The notes beneath the pieces are model-generated. The model made no database searches. It worked only from the letters and a program-made list of their open reading frames with translations, and was not told the DNA's origin. Below, piece after piece: positions 10,713-22,353 of a DNA stretch of 64,000 nt. The stretch comes from Betaproteobacteria bacterium. Lineage in GTDB: Bacteria > Pseudomonadota > Gammaproteobacteria > Burkholderiales > Burkholderiaceae_A. The position numbers and the translations under genes were made by a program. Every line of letters begins with the position of its first letter. Position 1 is the stretch's first letter. The stretch lies in NCBI GenBank assembly GCA_018970545.1, contig JAGWWC010000002.1, forward strand, positions 62,001 through 126,000. Direction: 5' to 3'.

Positions 10713-11809
10713 CGGTGCCGCGCGTTCTTATTGCCGCTGGTGGCACGGGTGGCCATGTCTTTCCCGCGCTTGCCGTTGCGCGGCTCATGATGCAGCGGGG
10801 CTGGCATGCGGAGTGGGTCGGTTCCGACCGCGGGCTTGAGGCTCGGATCATCCCCGCGGCGGGTATTGGCTTACACATTCTGCGCTTTAGCGGACTGCGC
10901 GGCAGGGGGGCCATCGCGTGGCTGAGTCTGCCGCTGCGGCTGTTTCGTGCGCTCCGAGATGCCTTTGCAATTTTTTCTCGGGCCCAGCCCGAAGTGGTGG
11001 TTGCTTTTGGCGGCTACGTGACGTTTCCGATCGGCATGGTGGCTTCGATGCGGCGCATTCCGCTCTGCGTGCATGAGCAAAATGCGGTCATGGGCACGGC
11101 CAATCGCTGGCTTGCCCGTCTCGCCTCTCGCGTTATGGTGAGCTTTCCAGGCACACGTTATGCGCCGGCCCAAGCCCTTCTGGTGGGCAACCCCGTACGC
11201 GAAGAGATTCACCAGCTCGCTGATCCTGAAGCGCGTTATCAAGAGCGCCATGGCCCGCTCAGGCTCTTGGTGATCGGCGGCAGCCTCGGCGCATCGGCCT
11301 TCAATCGCCAGCTACCAGCATATTTTGCGCAGGTGATTGCTGCCGGCCAGCCGCTCTCGATTCGTCATCAGACCGGGCCCGCTGATCGCGATATGGTGAT
11401 GGCCGAGTACCGCAGGCTGGGCATGACGGCCCAGTGCAGCGCATTTATTGAAGATATGCAGGCAGCCTATGGTGAGTCCGATCTGGTGATTTGCCGCGCA
11501 GGTGCATCAACGGTGACGGAGATCGCCGCCGCAGGTGTTGCTGCCCTGTTCGTGCCCTTGCCCCACGCCATTGATGATCACCAGTCGGCCAATGCCCGTG
11601 CACTCGTGGAGCAGCAGGCGGCATGGATGGTGCCCCAGGACCAGCTGGCAACTGCTGAGATGGTGTCTTGGCTTGCGGCCTGTACTCGGCAGACGCTGCT
11701 TACGCGGGCGGCGCAGGCCCGATCATTGAGCCTGAAAGATGCAGCCCATCAGACCGTGCAGATTGTGACATCCGTTGCGCCATCGCCACTCACGGAGCGC
11801 AGCCGATGA
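10709..11809 (+). CDS. murG: UDP-GlcNAc transferase MurG
   Basis: [55 protein letters not shown] overlap with ftsW. Confidence 0.97.
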   Translation: MTVPRVLIAAGGTGGHVFPALAVARLMMQRGWHAEWVGSDRGLEARIIPAAGIGLHILRFSGLRGRGAIAWLSLPLRLFRALRDAFAIFSRAQPEVVVAFGGYVTFPIGMVASMRRIPLCVHEQNAVMGTANRWLARLASRVMVSFPGTRYAPAQALLVGNPVREEIHQLADPEARYQERHGPLRLLVIGGSLGASAFNRQLPAYFAQVIAAGQPLSIRHQTGPADRDMVMAEYRRLGMTAQCSAFIEDMQAAYGESDLVICRAGASTVTEIAAAGVAALFVPLPHAIDDHQSANARALVEQQAAWMVPQDQLATAEMVSWLAACTRQTLLTRAAQARSLSLKDAAHQTVQIVTSVAPSPLTERSR

Positions 11810-13197
11810 GACACAAGATTGAGACGATTCATTTTGTTGGCATTGGTGGCTCGGGCATGTCCGGTATTGCAGAGGTACTGCTCACGCTGGGCTATCAAGT
11901 ACAGGGATCCGATGTCGCCCGAAATGCGGCAACGGAGCGGCTCAGCAGCCTTGGAGCCACAATTTTTTATGACCATGCTGCTGAGCATCTTGGCCAGGCC
12001 AATGCCGTGGTGATTTCAAGCGCTGTCCGGCCGGAGAATCCAGAGGTCCGCGCTGCGCGACTGCGCCGCATTCCCGTTGTGCCACGCGCTCTGATGCTCG
12101 GCGAGCTGATGCGGCTCAAGCAGGGCATTGCGATTGCCGGCACCCACGGCAAGACCACCACCACAAGCCTTGTCGCCAGCGTATTGGCCCAGGCAGGGCT
12201 CGACCCAACCTTTGTCATTGGCGGACGTTTAAACAGTGCAGGCGCGAACGCGCGGCTTGGACTTGGTGACTACATTGTTGCCGAGGCGGATGAGTCAGAC
12301 GGCTCTTTTTTAAATCTGCTGCCGATGATTGCGGTCATCACCAATATTGATGAAGACCACATGGAGACCTATGACCATGACATTGCCAAATTAAAGCAGG
12401 CTTTCATCGCATTTACGCAGCGTCTGCCGTTTTATGGCACGGCGGTGGTCTGTGTCGATGACCCGTTTGTGCGAGACATCATCCCGATGATTTCTAAGAC
12501 AGTCGTGACCTATGGTTTTGCTGAAGATGCGCAGGTGCGGGCGACGGAGGTTCAGGCTCAGGGGCCAGCCATGCGATTTATGGTCCATCGTGAGGCGGAG
12601 CCTGCCTGCCCCATCACCTTAAATCTTCCGGGCCGGCACAACGTACAGAATGCCTTGGCGGCCATTGCGGTTGCGACTGAACTCGGCCTCGATGATACGG
12701 CCATTGTTGCTGCGCTCAGAGATTTTCGTGGTGTGGGCAGACGTTTTCAGGTGGATGCATCTTTGCCGGCCACAGGCGGCGGCCACTTCGCATTGATTGA
12801 TGACTACGGACATCATCCTGCTGAGCTTGCAGCAACGCTTGCCGCTGCCCGTGGTGCCTATCCCGGCCGGCGTCTTTTGCTGGCGTTTCAGCCGCATCGA
12901 TATAGCCGCACCCGTGATTTGTTTGAGGATTTTGTGCGTGTGCTGGGCGAGGCGGATCAGCTCTTGCTGGCCCAGGTGTACGCAGCGGGCGAGCCAGCGA
13001 TTGCGGCGGCGGACGGCAAGGCTCTTGCGCGGGCGATCCGCGTTGCTGGCCGCGTAGAGCCGATCTATGTGGAATCGATTCAAGAGATGCCGGACCGCAT
13101 CCGCGAGCATGCGCGAGACGGCGATGTTGTCCTCTGTATGGGCGCAGGGTCCATCGGCGCCGTCGCGGCCACACTCAGAACCCAGGAGGCCAGATGA
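11806..13197 (+). CDS. murC: UDP-MurNAc-L-alanine ligase MurC
   Basis: [53 protein letters not shown] overlap with murG. Confidence 0.97.
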   Translation: MRHKIETIHFVGIGGSGMSGIAEVLLTLGYQVQGSDVARNAATERLSSLGATIFYDHAAEHLGQANAVVISSAVRPENPEVRAARLRRIPVVPRALMLGELMRLKQGIAIAGTHGKTTTTSLVASVLAQAGLDPTFVIGGRLNSAGANARLGLGDYIVAEADESDGSFLNLLPMIAVITNIDEDHMETYDHDIAKLKQAFIAFTQRLPFYGTAVVCVDDPFVRDIIPMISKTVVTYGFAEDAQVRATEVQAQGPAMRFMVHREAEPACPITLNLPGRHNVQNALAAIAVATELGLDDTAIVAALRDFRGVGRRFQVDASLPATGGGHFALIDDYGHHPAELAATLAAARGAYPGRRLLLAFQPHRYSRTRDLFEDFVRVLGEADQLLLAQVYAAGEPAIAAADGKALARAIRVAGRVEPIYVESIQEMPDRIREHARDGDVVLCMGAGSIGAVAATLRTQEAR

Positions 13198-14156
13198 GCC
13201 TCAGGGATCATGCAATACCCAGCTTTCAACGTGTTGCGGTGCTCTTGGGCGGTGAGTCAGCTGAACGCGAGATCTCTTTGCGATCCGGCGCAGGCGTATT
13301 GGCTGCGTTACAGCGCTGTGGCGTGAATGCCTTAGGTTTTGATCCGGCCGAGCGGCCTGTGCAGGCATTACGAGATGAGTCGGTAGATTGCGCTTTCGTC
13401 GCGCTGCATGGCCGATTTGGCGAAGACGGCACCGTGCAGGGCATGCTTGAGTTATTGAAGATTCCCTATACAGGAAGCGGTGTAATGGCCAGTAGTGTGG
13501 CCATGGACAAGGCCATCACAAAACGGATTTGGCAGCAGGCCCAGCTGCCAACACCTAATTTTGAGCTGCTCTCCGAGGGCTTCGATGCCGATCGGGTCAT
13601 CAAACGGCTCGGTCTGCCGATGGCCATCAAGCCCGTGATGGAGGGCTCGTCCCTTGGCTTTACGCGCGTGGATCACCAGTCGGATCTTGCAGCGGCTTAT
13701 CGAGTGGCCCGCCAATACGATAAGTCGGTCATGGCAGAGCAGTTTGTCTCGGGACGTGAATTTACCTGCGCGATCTTGCAGGATGCGTCGGGCCGGCCAC
13801 AGGCCCTGCCAGTGATCGAGATCCGAGCCCCCGAAGGCCGTTACGACTATCAGAATAAATATTTTGGAGATGCGACACGCTATCTCTGCCCGGCACCAAT
13901 TGATGCAGCGCTGACGCAGCGGATCCAGTCTTTATCGGTTGACGCCTTTCAGACGATTCAGTGTGCTGGCTGGGCGAGGGCGGATCTCATGTGGGATGGC
14001 AAAACGGATCCTATGCTTTTGGAGATCAACACATCGCCGGGCATGACGGATCACTCGTTGGTACCAATGGCCGCTCTGGCTGCGGGCATCCCCTATGACG
14101 AATTGGTATTGCGGATTTTGGCCCAGGCCAGTCTGAAAATCGGAGCCGTCCAATGA
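13194..14156 (+). CDS. ddl: D-alanine--D-alanine ligase
   Basis: [58 protein letters not shown] overlap. Confidence 0.96.
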   Translation: MSLRDHAIPSFQRVAVLLGGESAEREISLRSGAGVLAALQRCGVNALGFDPAERPVQALRDESVDCAFVALHGRFGEDGTVQGMLELLKIPYTGSGVMASSVAMDKAITKRIWQQAQLPTPNFELLSEGFDADRVIKRLGLPMAIKPVMEGSSLGFTRVDHQSDLAAAYRVARQYDKSVMAEQFVSGREFTCAILQDASGRPQALPVIEIRAPEGRYDYQNKYFGDATRYLCPAPIDAALTQRIQSLSVDAFQTIQCAGWARADLMWDGKTDPMLLEINTSPGMTDHSLVPMAALAAGIPYDELVLRILAQASLKIGAVQ

Positions 14157-14986
14157 GGCCGTCACCGATGCGGGATTTCTGGAATTCGCCGTCAAGGTTA
14201 AATCGCCTCTCGGGCCTGCTCGTTGCGATCTCGGGCCTGGTGCTGATCGGACTTTTCTTCTTCTGGATGGCAAATCGTCCGGCTTTTGTCGTGAAGCGAG
14301 TGATTGTGGAATCTGTCGCGGGTGACTTAAAACATGTGTCGGCTCCACAGGTTCATGCTGCGGTCGCAGAGGCTTTAAACGGCACCGTATTGTCGGCGGA
14401 TTTGGTTCAGGTCCATCGATCGCTGCAGGCCATTCCTTGGATTCGCAGTGTGACGGTTCGGCGCATCTGGCCAAACCGGCTGCTGGTGCGGCTTGAGGAA
14501 CAGCGCGCGGTCGCCGTCTGGCCCAACGGCCGGCTGGTGAATGATGCCGGCGAGTCTTTTGCAGCGCTGGCCGCAGATCACGAAGAAAATTGCCGGCTCA
14601 TTCCCTTGGCCGGCCCTGCAGGCAGTGAGCGCCTGGTTCTCGATCGGGCCCGCTTATTGGCCCAGTGGATTGCGCCAACGCAGCGGCAGTTGCAGCGGCT
14701 TACGCTTTCCGAGCAATACGCTTGGACGGCAGAGCTCACTGGAGGCCTGGTGCTGGAGCTCGGCCGCGATGCGCTTGCTACGCCTGTCGAGGAGCGTGTT
14801 CGCATGTTTGTCACAACTCAGCCCTGGCTCGCACAGCGGATGGGGCTGCCCGGCGAACCGCCGCGCCTGGCGCGGGCGGACCTTCGTTATGCCATCGGCT
14901 ACGCCTTCGTGCCGCTGCCGGCCGGCGCTGACACCCTGCCTTTCGGTTCGGATCCAACACCGCTTTGTATTGGAGTGCACACATGA
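14153..14986 (+). CDS. ftsQ: Cell division protein FtsQ
   Basis: N-terminal TM, POTRA-like WIRSVTVRRIWPNRLLVRLEEQRAVAVW; between ddl and ftsA. Confidence 0.93.
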   Translation: MRPSPMRDFWNSPSRLNRLSGLLVAISGLVLIGLFFFWMANRPAFVVKRVIVESVAGDLKHVSAPQVHAAVAEALNGTVLSADLVQVHRSLQAIPWIRSVTVRRIWPNRLLVRLEEQRAVAVWPNGRLVNDAGESFAALAADHEENCRLIPLAGPAGSERLVLDRARLLAQWIAPTQRQLQRLTLSEQYAWTAELTGGLVLELGRDALATPVEERVRMFVTTQPWLAQRMGLPGEPPRLARADLRYAIGYAFVPLPAGADTLPFGSDPTPLCIGVHT

Positions 14987-15019
14987 ATTTGTGCCAAGAG
15001 AGTTTTGTGAGGACACCAA

Positions 15020-16252
15020 ATGACGCGTGAAGCCAAAAACTTAATCGTCGGGCTGGACATTGGAACTTCCAAGATTGTCACGATTGTTGCCGAGATTCTT
15101 GAGGATGGCCGGCTTGAAGTGATCGGCCTGGGCCAGGCCGATTGCGAGGGCCTTAAAAAAGGGGTGGTCGTCAATATTGATGCAACGGTTCAGTCGATTC
15201 AGAAGTCGCTGGAAGACGCGGAGCTGATGGCCGATTGCAAGATTGCCGCAGTCTGGACTGGCATTGCAGGCAGTCACATTCGCAGTTTTAACTCTACGGG
15301 CATGGTGGCCATCAAGGAAAAAGAGGTGTCGCAGACCGATGTCGATCGCGTGATTGAGACGGCCACCGCGGTCAGTGTGCCTTCCGATCAGCAGGTGCTG
15401 CATGTACTGCCACAAGAATTCATGATTGACGGCCAAGACGATGTACGCCAGCCCCTCGGAATGAGCGGCGTGCGACTCGAGGTTCGCGTTCACATTGTCA
15501 CCGGATCCGTGAGCGCGGCGCAAAACATTATTAAATGTGTGCGCCGATGTGGACTGGAGGTCAATGAGCTCATTTTGCAGCCACTGGCCTCGAGCCATTC
15601 GGTTTTAACGAAGGATGAAAAAGAGTTGGGTGTGGCGCTCGTGGATATCGGTGGCGGCACCACCGATATCGCGATTTTTTCAGGCGGCGCCATTCGGCAT
15701 ACCGCGGTGATTCCGATAGCAGGTGATCAAATTACCAACGACATTGCGATGGCCTTGCGGACCCCGACCCATGAGGCTGAGGCCATCAAGATTCGTCAAG
15801 GAATTGCCAAGCAGGCATTGGCGGATCCGCAGGCCTGGTTTGAGGTGCCCGGCCTTGGAGATCGACAGCCCCGACAGCTGTCACGCCAGGCACTTGCTGC
15901 GGTGATTGAGCCGCGTATCGAAGAATTGTTTTCTTTGGTCCAGCATGTCATTCGTGAATCCGGCTACGAAGAGCTGCTCTCTTCAGGTGTGGTGATCACA
16001 GGGGGCAGCGCCATGCTGCCCGGCATGGTGGAGCTTGGTGAGGATGTTTTTCTAAAACAAGTACGCATCGGGCTGCCCGCCTATCGCGGCAATCTTTCCG
16101 ATGTGGTGAGCAATCCGCGTTTTTCCACGGCCATGGGGCTGCTGGAGGAGGCGCGATTGCAATGGATCCGGGGCCGCAAGGAGGTCGTCAGCAGTGGTTC
16201 GTTTAAAGACACCCTTGCGCGGATGAAGCAGTGGTTTGTGGGGAACTTTTAA
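15020..16252 (+). CDS. ftsA: Cell division protein FtsA
   Basis: LIVGLDIGTSKIVTIVAEI, VDIGGGTTDIAIFSGGAI, VVITGGSAMLPGM. Confidence 0.97.
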   Translation: MTREAKNLIVGLDIGTSKIVTIVAEILEDGRLEVIGLGQADCEGLKKGVVVNIDATVQSIQKSLEDAELMADCKIAAVWTGIAGSHIRSFNSTGMVAIKEKEVSQTDVDRVIETATAVSVPSDQQVLHVLPQEFMIDGQDDVRQPLGMSGVRLEVRVHIVTGSVSAAQNIIKCVRRCGLEVNELILQPLASSHSVLTKDEKELGVALVDIGGGTTDIAIFSGGAIRHTAVIPIAGDQITNDIAMALRTPTHEAEAIKIRQGIAKQALADPQAWFEVPGLGDRQPRQLSRQALAAVIEPRIEELFSLVQHVIRESGYEELLSSGVVITGGSAMLPGMVELGEDVFLKQVRIGLPAYRGNLSDVVSNPRFSTAMGLLEEARLQWIRGRKEVVSSGSFKDTLARMKQWFVGNF

Positions 16253-16272
16253 CTTCTGATCAGGAGGCAGTA

Positions 16273-17526
16273 ATGAATTTTGAAATGTTCGAAACGGAAA
16301 CTCAGGGCACCATCATCAAGGTGGTGGGCGTGGGCGGTGCGGGCGGTAATGCGGTCAATCATATGGTCTCCCGCGGCGTGCAGGGCGTGGAATTTATCTG
16401 CATCAACACCGATGCCCAGGCATTGGCCAAATCAAAAGCCAGTAATACCTTGCAGATCGGCGGTACCGGACTGGGTGCCGGCGCCCGACCCGATGCGGGA
16501 AAGGCTGCCGCAGAGGCAGACCGCGAGCGCATTGCCGATGCATTACGCGGCGCCCATATGGTTTTTATTACCGCGGGAATGGGTGGCGGCACGGGCACTG
16601 GTGCAGCACCGGTGGTCGCTGAGATCGCCAAAGAGATGGGGGCATTGACCGTTGCTGTGGTGACAAAGCCCTTTAGCTTTGAAGGTGTACGCCGTGAGGC
16701 GGCTGCCGAGCGGGGCTTGGGCGAGCTGGAGGGCCGCGTTGACTCCTTGATCATTGTGTTGAACGAAAAGCTCGAAGAAGTGCTGGGAGAAGACGTAACC
16801 CAGATCGAAGCCTTTGCCGCTGCCGATGATGTGCTGAATAACGCGGTCGCCGGCATCGCAGAGATCATCAATGTCGAGGGGCTGGTCAACGTTGACTTTG
16901 AAGATGTCAAGACGGTGATGAGTGAGCAGGGCAAGGCCATGATGGGCACGGCCTGTGCCGCGGGCGAAGATCGGGCCCGTATCGCTGCCGAGAATGCGGT
17001 CCAGTCGCCGCTGCTTGAGGGTGTTGATTTATCCGGCGCCCGCGGCATCCTGGTCAATATCACCGCCAGTCGCGCGCTGAAGCTCAAAGAGACCCGTGTG
17101 GCGATGGAGACCATTCGCACCTTTGCCGCTGAGGATGCCACGATTATTCTGGGCACTGTGTATGACGACAGCCTCGATGACCAGCTGCGCGTGACCGTAG
17201 TGGCCACCGGTCTTGGCCGTAAGCGGACCCCGACACTGGTCCACAACAGCGCCCATGCCGTGATGCAGAAAACCGGTACCGATAACATCGGATTTGCCAT
17301 GCAAAACCCGATGGCCCAGGGCTTCGCACCGGGACAACCTCCGGCGTCTGGACTTGGCCAATCGGCTGCGCCACCGGCAGTGCCGTCGGTGGATTACAGC
17401 AAATACGATCAGCCAACAGTCTGGCGCGACCCCCGTAGCCAGGCGGCTGCACGTGTCGATGCGATGCAGGAGAGCGGCATGGATCGGCTCGATATCCCTG
17501 CCTTTTTGCGCAAGCAGGCAGACTGA
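16273..17526 (+). CDS. ftsZ: Cell division GTPase FtsZ
   Basis: GVGGAGGNAVNHM, GMGGGTGTGAAPVVA tubulin signature, C-terminal LDIPAFLRKQAD peptide. Confidence 0.98.
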   Translation: MNFEMFETETQGTIIKVVGVGGAGGNAVNHMVSRGVQGVEFICINTDAQALAKSKASNTLQIGGTGLGAGARPDAGKAAAEADRERIADALRGAHMVFITAGMGGGTGTGAAPVVAEIAKEMGALTVAVVTKPFSFEGVRREAAAERGLGELEGRVDSLIIVLNEKLEEVLGEDVTQIEAFAAADDVLNNAVAGIAEIINVEGLVNVDFEDVKTVMSEQGKAMMGTACAAGEDRARIAAENAVQSPLLEGVDLSGARGILVNITASRALKLKETRVAMETIRTFAAEDATIILGTVYDDSLDDQLRVTVVATGLGRKRTPTLVHNSAHAVMQKTGTDNIGFAMQNPMAQGFAPGQPPASGLGQSAAPPAVPSVDYSKYDQPTVWRDPRSQAAARVDAMQESGMDRLDIPAFLRKQAD

Positions 17527-17556
17527 TCAGCGTTTTTTAGGTTTCCCCACTGCAGA

Positions 17557-17590
17557 GAAAGGCCCGATGCCCCCGGGCCTTTCTTTTTTT
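17557..17590 (+). terminator. Rho-independent terminator after ftsZ
   Basis: GAAAGGCCCG-atgcccc-CGGGCCTTTC followed by T7. Confidence 0.9.
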
Positions 17591-17626
17591 TGGCATAGTC
17601 TTGCGTTTCTAGAAAAGGAGACTCCT

Positions 17627-18130
17627 ATGCCAATCCAAGTCGGCCAAGCACTGCCCAACGCCACTCTCTATGAATTCTTTGATGAAGAGACGGGTGGCTG
17701 CAGCATCGGTCCCAATGCATTGCAGGTCTCTGACCTGATCAAGGGCAAAACAATTGTCATTTTTGGCCTGCCGGGCGCCTATACACCGACCTGCTCCGCC
17801 AAGCATGTACCAGGCTTTGTCGCTCACCATGACAAGCTGAAATCCAAAGGCGTTGATGAAGTCTGGTGCGTCAGCGTTAACGATGCTTTTGTGATGGGCG
17901 CTTGGGGCCGTGAGCTCGGCGCCAAAGGCAAAGTCAGAATGATGGGTGATGGCAACGCTGAGTTTTCCAAGGCGGTCGATCTGACCTTGGATCTCACATC
18001 CCGAGGCTTGGGCCTGCGCTCGAACCGCTACGCCATGATTATTGACAACGGCATTGTCAAACACCTCGCGGTCGAAGCGCCGGGTGCCTTTGATGTCAGT
18101 AGCGCAGAGGCGGTGCTGGCCAAGCTCTGA
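17627..18130 (+). CDS. Peroxiredoxin (Prx5/AhpE-type, redoxin family)
   Basis: [44 protein letters not shown] before ATG. Confidence 0.92.
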   Translation: MPIQVGQALPNATLYEFFDEETGGCSIGPNALQVSDLIKGKTIVIFGLPGAYTPTCSAKHVPGFVAHHDKLKSKGVDEVWCVSVNDAFVMGAWGRELGAKGKVRMMGDGNAEFSKAVDLTLDLTSRGLGLRSNRYAMIIDNGIVKHLAVEAPGAFDVSSAEAVLAKL

Positions 18131-18141
18131 TCGCTCGGCGG

Positions 18142-19053
18142 ATGCTGCGTCAACGAACACTTGCGGAGACGGTGGCCGCGAAGGGCATCGGCCTGCATAG
18201 CGGCGTGCCCGTCGCGCTGACCCTTCGGCCCGCTCCCGCCGACCACGGCATTGTCTTTCGGCGTATCGATGTGAATCCGCCGCGGGAGATCCGATCGCGG
18301 GCGGGTGCGGTGGGCGACACGCGGATGGCCTCAACACTCTCGGACGGCGAGCTGAAGGTGGCCACCGTCGAGCACCTCATGTCAGCGTTCTCAGGGATGG
18401 GGATAGACAATGCAGTGGTCGAAGTAGATGCTGCAGAGATTCCCATCATGGATGGGAGCGCTGCGACCTTTGTCTACCTGCTGCGGTCCGCGGGGGTCGA
18501 AGAGCAGTCCGCCCCCAAACGATTCATCGAAGTTCTACAGCCTGTTGAGGTCCGCGAGGGTGAGAAGTGGGCCCGACTCGATCCTTTTTTTGGATTTCGT
18601 CTTGAGTTCACGATTGATTTTAGTCATCCGGCGGTGGATGCCACTGGCCAGCACGTGCAGATTGATTTCGCAGACGCTTCCTTTGTGGATGACATTGCCC
18701 GGGCGAGAACGTTTGGATTTATGGGCGACGTGGATGCACTGCGATCCAAGGGCCTCGCGCTTGGCGGAAGCCTCAGCAATGCCATCGTGATGGATGAGGT
18801 CCGCATCATGAATCCCGAGGGCCTCAGGCGGCCCAACGAATTTGCAATGCATAAAGCCCTAGACGCCATTGGCGATCTCTATCTTTTAGGCAATCCACTG
18901 ATGGCCAGCTACCGTGCTTTCAAATCAGGGCACGCGCTGAATAATCTGCTGCTGCGGCAGTTGATGCAGACACCAGGTAGCTGGCGTGAGACGACCTTCG
19001 ACGATCTTCAGCATGCGCCAATTGCTTGGGCGCGTCAGTGGAGCTGGGACTAA
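18142..19053 (+). CDS. lpxC: UDP-3-O-acyl-N-acetylglucosamine deacetylase
   Basis: [67 protein letters not shown]. Confidence 0.97.
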   Translation: MLRQRTLAETVAAKGIGLHSGVPVALTLRPAPADHGIVFRRIDVNPPREIRSRAGAVGDTRMASTLSDGELKVATVEHLMSAFSGMGIDNAVVEVDAAEIPIMDGSAATFVYLLRSAGVEEQSAPKRFIEVLQPVEVREGEKWARLDPFFGFRLEFTIDFSHPAVDATGQHVQIDFADASFVDDIARARTFGFMGDVDALRSKGLALGGSLSNAIVMDEVRIMNPEGLRRPNEFAMHKALDAIGDLYLLGNPLMASYRAFKSGHALNNLLLRQLMQTPGSWRETTFDDLQHAPIAWARQWSWD

Positions 19054-19511
19054 CGGGGCCGAGCGATTCGCGCTAGTGCGCGGCGCAGCGCCTCGTTGGT
19101 GAGGTGGTCAGACAGCTCACGAAACTGCTGGAGTACGGCCTCCGGAATTTTTTTTCTCGCAAGCGCAGTCGACGTTGGAGGCTGCAAGGATTGCGTCCGT
19201 TGCGCAATCACCTTGAGGTGCTGAATGCCCCAGCCCTCTTGCCGAAGCGCGGCGGGCCAGTCGGCAAGCGCGAGTTTTAGTTTGGCCGCTGCCGCTGCAT
19301 GCTGGGCGATGACCGTGACCTGGCTGCCCCGAATGCCTTTGGGTGGATCATCTCGACGGACCTGCACGACCAGGCTGGCCAGCGATGCTGGAATGGCCCG
19401 CCGCACGCTGACCATTAGATCTTCACTGTCGCGCCATGCCCGATCAATTCCCGCCCAATCAGCGGAGGTACGCAGGGCTTCGCCAAGCCCTCTGAAGGCA
19501 GTTTTGCTCAT
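19050..19511 (-). CDS. DUF721 / DciA-like protein
   Basis: Basic ~150 aa protein between lpxC and sec[40 protein letters not shown] resembles DUF721. Confidence 0.65.
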   Translation of the reverse strand: MSKTAFRGLGEALRTSADWAGIDRAWRDSEDLMVSVRRAIPASLASLVVQVRRDDPPKGIRGSQVTVIAQHAAAAAKLKLALADWPAALRQEGWGIQHLKVIAQRTQSLQPPTSTALARKKIPEAVLQQFRELSDHLTNEALRRALARIARPR

Positions 19512-19536
19512 ACCCGCATGCTAAGATCGAATGTCC

Positions 19537-22326
19537 ATGATTGACAATTTTCTCAAAAAAATTTTTGGAAGTCGCAACGAGCGACTCGTGAAAAGCTACG
19601 GCCAGCGGGCCACCGCGATCAACGCGCTCGAGCCCGCTATGACCGCTTTATCGGATGAGGCCCTACGGGAAAAGACTGCTGAATTCCGTCGGCGGCTAGC
19701 CGATGGCGAAACACTTGAGCAGCTGCTGGTGGAGGCTTTCGCTGTCTGCCGAGAAGCGGGCCGCCGTGCGCTTGGTATGCGGCATTTTGATGTTCAGCTC
19801 ATCGGTGGAATGGTCTTGCATGACGGCAAGATTGCGGAGATGCGCACTGGTGAGGGCAAGACGCTGGTGGCCACCTTGGCGGCGTATTTGAATGCGTTGG
19901 CTGGCAAGGGCGTTCATGTCGTTACGGTCAATGACTACCTGGCCGAACGCGATGCCAACTGGATGGGCAAGCTCTACCGATTTTTGGGGCTGACGGTTGG
20001 CGTGAATCTTACATCGCTGGAGCACGCCGAGAAACAGGCCGCTTATGCCGCCGATATTACCTATGGTACTAACAACGAATTTGGATTTGATTATCTGCGT
20101 GACAACATGGTGGTCGATCGCGCCAATCGCGTCCAACGCAGTCTTAGTTTTGCCATTGTGGACGAAGTAGATTCCATCCTGATCGATGAGGCCCGCACGC
20201 CACTGATTATTTCTGGACATGCTGACGATCAGACCGACCTGTATCGCGTGCTCAATGTGGTGCCGGGCCAGCTCAAGCCTCAGGCCTCCGAAGAGGGACC
20301 CGGAGATTATTGGGTCGATGAAAAATCTCGGCAGGTCTATTTATCCGAGGCTGGATTCGAGAAATCAGAACAGCTGTTGGCCTCGATGGGCCTGCTCGCC
20401 GAGGGCGCAAGCCTCTATGATCCAGCGAGTATCTCGCTGTTGCATCATTTAACCTCAGCCCTCCGGGCGCACACATTATTTTTTAAAGATCAGCATTATG
20501 TGGCTCAGGCCGGGAAAATCATCATTGTCGATGAGTTCACGGGCCGCCTGATGCCTGGCCGGCGCTGGTCTGAGGGGCTGCATCAGGCAGTCGAGGCAAA
20601 AGAGGGTGTTGAGATTGAAGCCGAGAATCAGACGCTGGCCTCGATTACCTTTCAAAATTATTTTCGCATGTACGACAAGCTCTCGGGCATGACCGGTACT
20701 GCAGACACTGAGGCCTTTGAATTTCAGTCAATCTATAACTTAGAGACCGTGGTGATTCCGACCCACCGTCCGATGATCCGTCTGGACCTCCAGGATCAGG
20801 TCTTTAAGTCGGCAGAGGAAAAGTACGACGCCATTCTTGCTGATATTCAGGCCCGGCATGCCAATGGTCAGCCGGTACTCGTCGGTACGACATCAATTGA
20901 AAACTCTGAGCTGCTCTCCGCGATGCTTGCCAAGGCCCAGTTATCCCATCAGGTCTTGAATGCAAAGCAGCACGAGCGAGAGGCCGAGATTGTGGCTCAG
21001 GCTGGTCGTCCCGGCATGATCACGATTGCGACCAACATGGCAGGCCGTGGAACCGATATCGTGCTCGGCGGCAATGTCGAGAAGCAGATTGAAATGTTGC
21101 ATGCAGATCCGAGTCCATCGGAATCGGATAAAGATCGGCAGGAAACGAGTTTGCGTGAGCAGTGGCAGGGACTGCACGACCAGGTGATACAGGCGGGTGG
21201 CCTACACATCGTTGGCACCGAGCGGCATGAGTCGCGCCGTATCGATAACCAGCTACGGGGCCGTTCTGGCCGCCAAGGCGATCCCGGATCGTCGCGGTTT
21301 TATCTCTCGATGGATGATCCGCTGTTGAGGATTTTCGCCGGCGATCGAATGAAGGCAATCATGAATCGTCTGGGAGTGCCGCATGGGGAGCCTATTGAGG
21401 CAGGTATGGTCTCCCGGTCGATTGAGTCAGCGCAGCGAAAAGTTGAGAATCGAAACTTTGATATGCGCAAGCAGCTCCTAGAGTACGACGATGTCGCCAA
21501 TGAGCAGCGCAAAATTATCTATCGCCAGCGCAATGAGATTTTAGAAGGTGAAGACTTGGCGGACCTGGTGGGTAGCCTCCGTCAAGGCATGATGGCAGAG
21601 ATCGTGCGGGCCCATATACCCGAAGAAAGCGTCGAAGAGCAGTGGGATTTGGCTGGATTGCAGCAGACACTGCAGGCGGAGTGGCGGCTGCCGATTGATC
21701 TGCAGTCTTGGGTAGCCGGCAATGATCAGGTCACCGATGAAGAGATTTTGCAGAAGGTGATTCAGGCTGCCGATGAGGCCTATGCGGAAAAAGTCGCACC
21801 TGTGGGCCGTGAAGCCTTTAATCAATTTGAGCGCTCGATTCTTCTGCAGGCAATTGACACCACCTGGCGCGAGCACTTGGCAGCGCTCGATCATTTGCGG
21901 CAGGGCATTCATCTGCGGGGTTATGCGCAGAAAAATCCGAAGCAGGAATACAAGCGCGAGGCGTTTATTTTGTTTGAGCAGACGCTCGATCGGATCCGGA
22001 CTGAAGTCACACGGGTCCTGATGAATGTTGAAATTCAAAGCGCCGAGCAGGTGGCGCAGTCAGTGCCCGAGGCGCCTCGGCTTGCTGATGTGCAGTATCA
22101 GCATGCCGATTTCGATGCCCAGTCGGCCATGGCATTCGAGGATCCTGAGGCACTGGCACTTGCGGCCCAGTCACCCGGTGGTGCTGGAGCGCAGACGGCA
22201 GAGGCGGACTCTGAAACTTCCCCGGCCAGCCCCGTTCGCCGGGCTGAGCCCAAGGTTGGTCGGAACGATCCTTGCCCCTGCGGCTCAGGCAAGAAGTTTA
22301 AGCAGTGTCACGGAAAACTAGGCTAG
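19537..22326 (+). CDS. secA: Preprotein translocase ATPase SecA
   Basis: [36 protein letters not shown]-terminal zinc-binding [17 protein letters not shown]. Confidence 0.98.
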   Translation: MIDNFLKKIFGSRNERLVKSYGQRATAINALEPAMTALSDEALREKTAEFRRRLADGETLEQLLVEAFAVCREAGRRALGMRHFDVQLIGGMVLHDGKIAEMRTGEGKTLVATLAAYLNALAGKGVHVVTVNDYLAERDANWMGKLYRFLGLTVGVNLTSLEHAEKQAAYAADITYGTNNEFGFDYLRDNMVVDRANRVQRSLSFAIVDEVDSILIDEARTPLIISGHADDQTDLYRVLNVVPGQLKPQASEEGPGDYWVDEKSRQVYLSEAGFEKSEQLLASMGLLAEGASLYDPASISLLHHLTSALRAHTLFFKDQHYVAQAGKIIIVDEFTGRLMPGRRWSEGLHQAVEAKEGVEIEAENQTLASITFQNYFRMYDKLSGMTGTADTEAFEFQSIYNLETVVIPTHRPMIRLDLQDQVFKSAEEKYDAILADIQARHANGQPVLVGTTSIENSELLSAMLAKAQLSHQVLNAKQHEREAEIVAQAGRPGMITIATNMAGRGTDIVLGGNVEKQIEMLHADPSPSESDKDRQETSLREQWQGLHDQVIQAGGLHIVGTERHESRRIDNQLRGRSGRQGDPGSSRFYLSMDDPLLRIFAGDRMKAIMNRLGVPHGEPIEAGMVSRSIESAQRKVENRNFDMRKQLLEYDDVANEQRKIIYRQRNEILEGEDLADLVGSLRQGMMAEIVRAHIPEESVEEQWDLAGLQQTLQAEWRLPIDLQSWVAGNDQVTDEEILQKVIQAADEAYAEKVAPVGREAFNQFERSILLQAIDTTWREHLAALDHLRQGIHLRGYAQKNPKQEYKREAFILFEQTLDRIRTEVTRVLMNVEIQSAEQVAQSVPEAPRLADVQYQHADFDAQSAMAFEDPEALALAAQSPGGAGAQTAEADSETSPASPVRRAEPKVGRNDPCPCGSGKKFKQCHGKLG

Positions 22327-22353
22327 CCCAAGCATCAATTCATCATCGGCTGC

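Noticed and set aside
16359-17300. Minus-strand 313-aa Ser/Ala-rich ORF
   Set aside because: Fully antisense to ftsZ; low-complexity translation typical of a codon-bias shadow ORF.
17294-18130. 278-aa start for the peroxiredoxin ORF
   Set aside because: Upstream part overlaps ftsZ out of frame and crosses the terminator; ATG 17627 with AGGAGA SD is the proper start.
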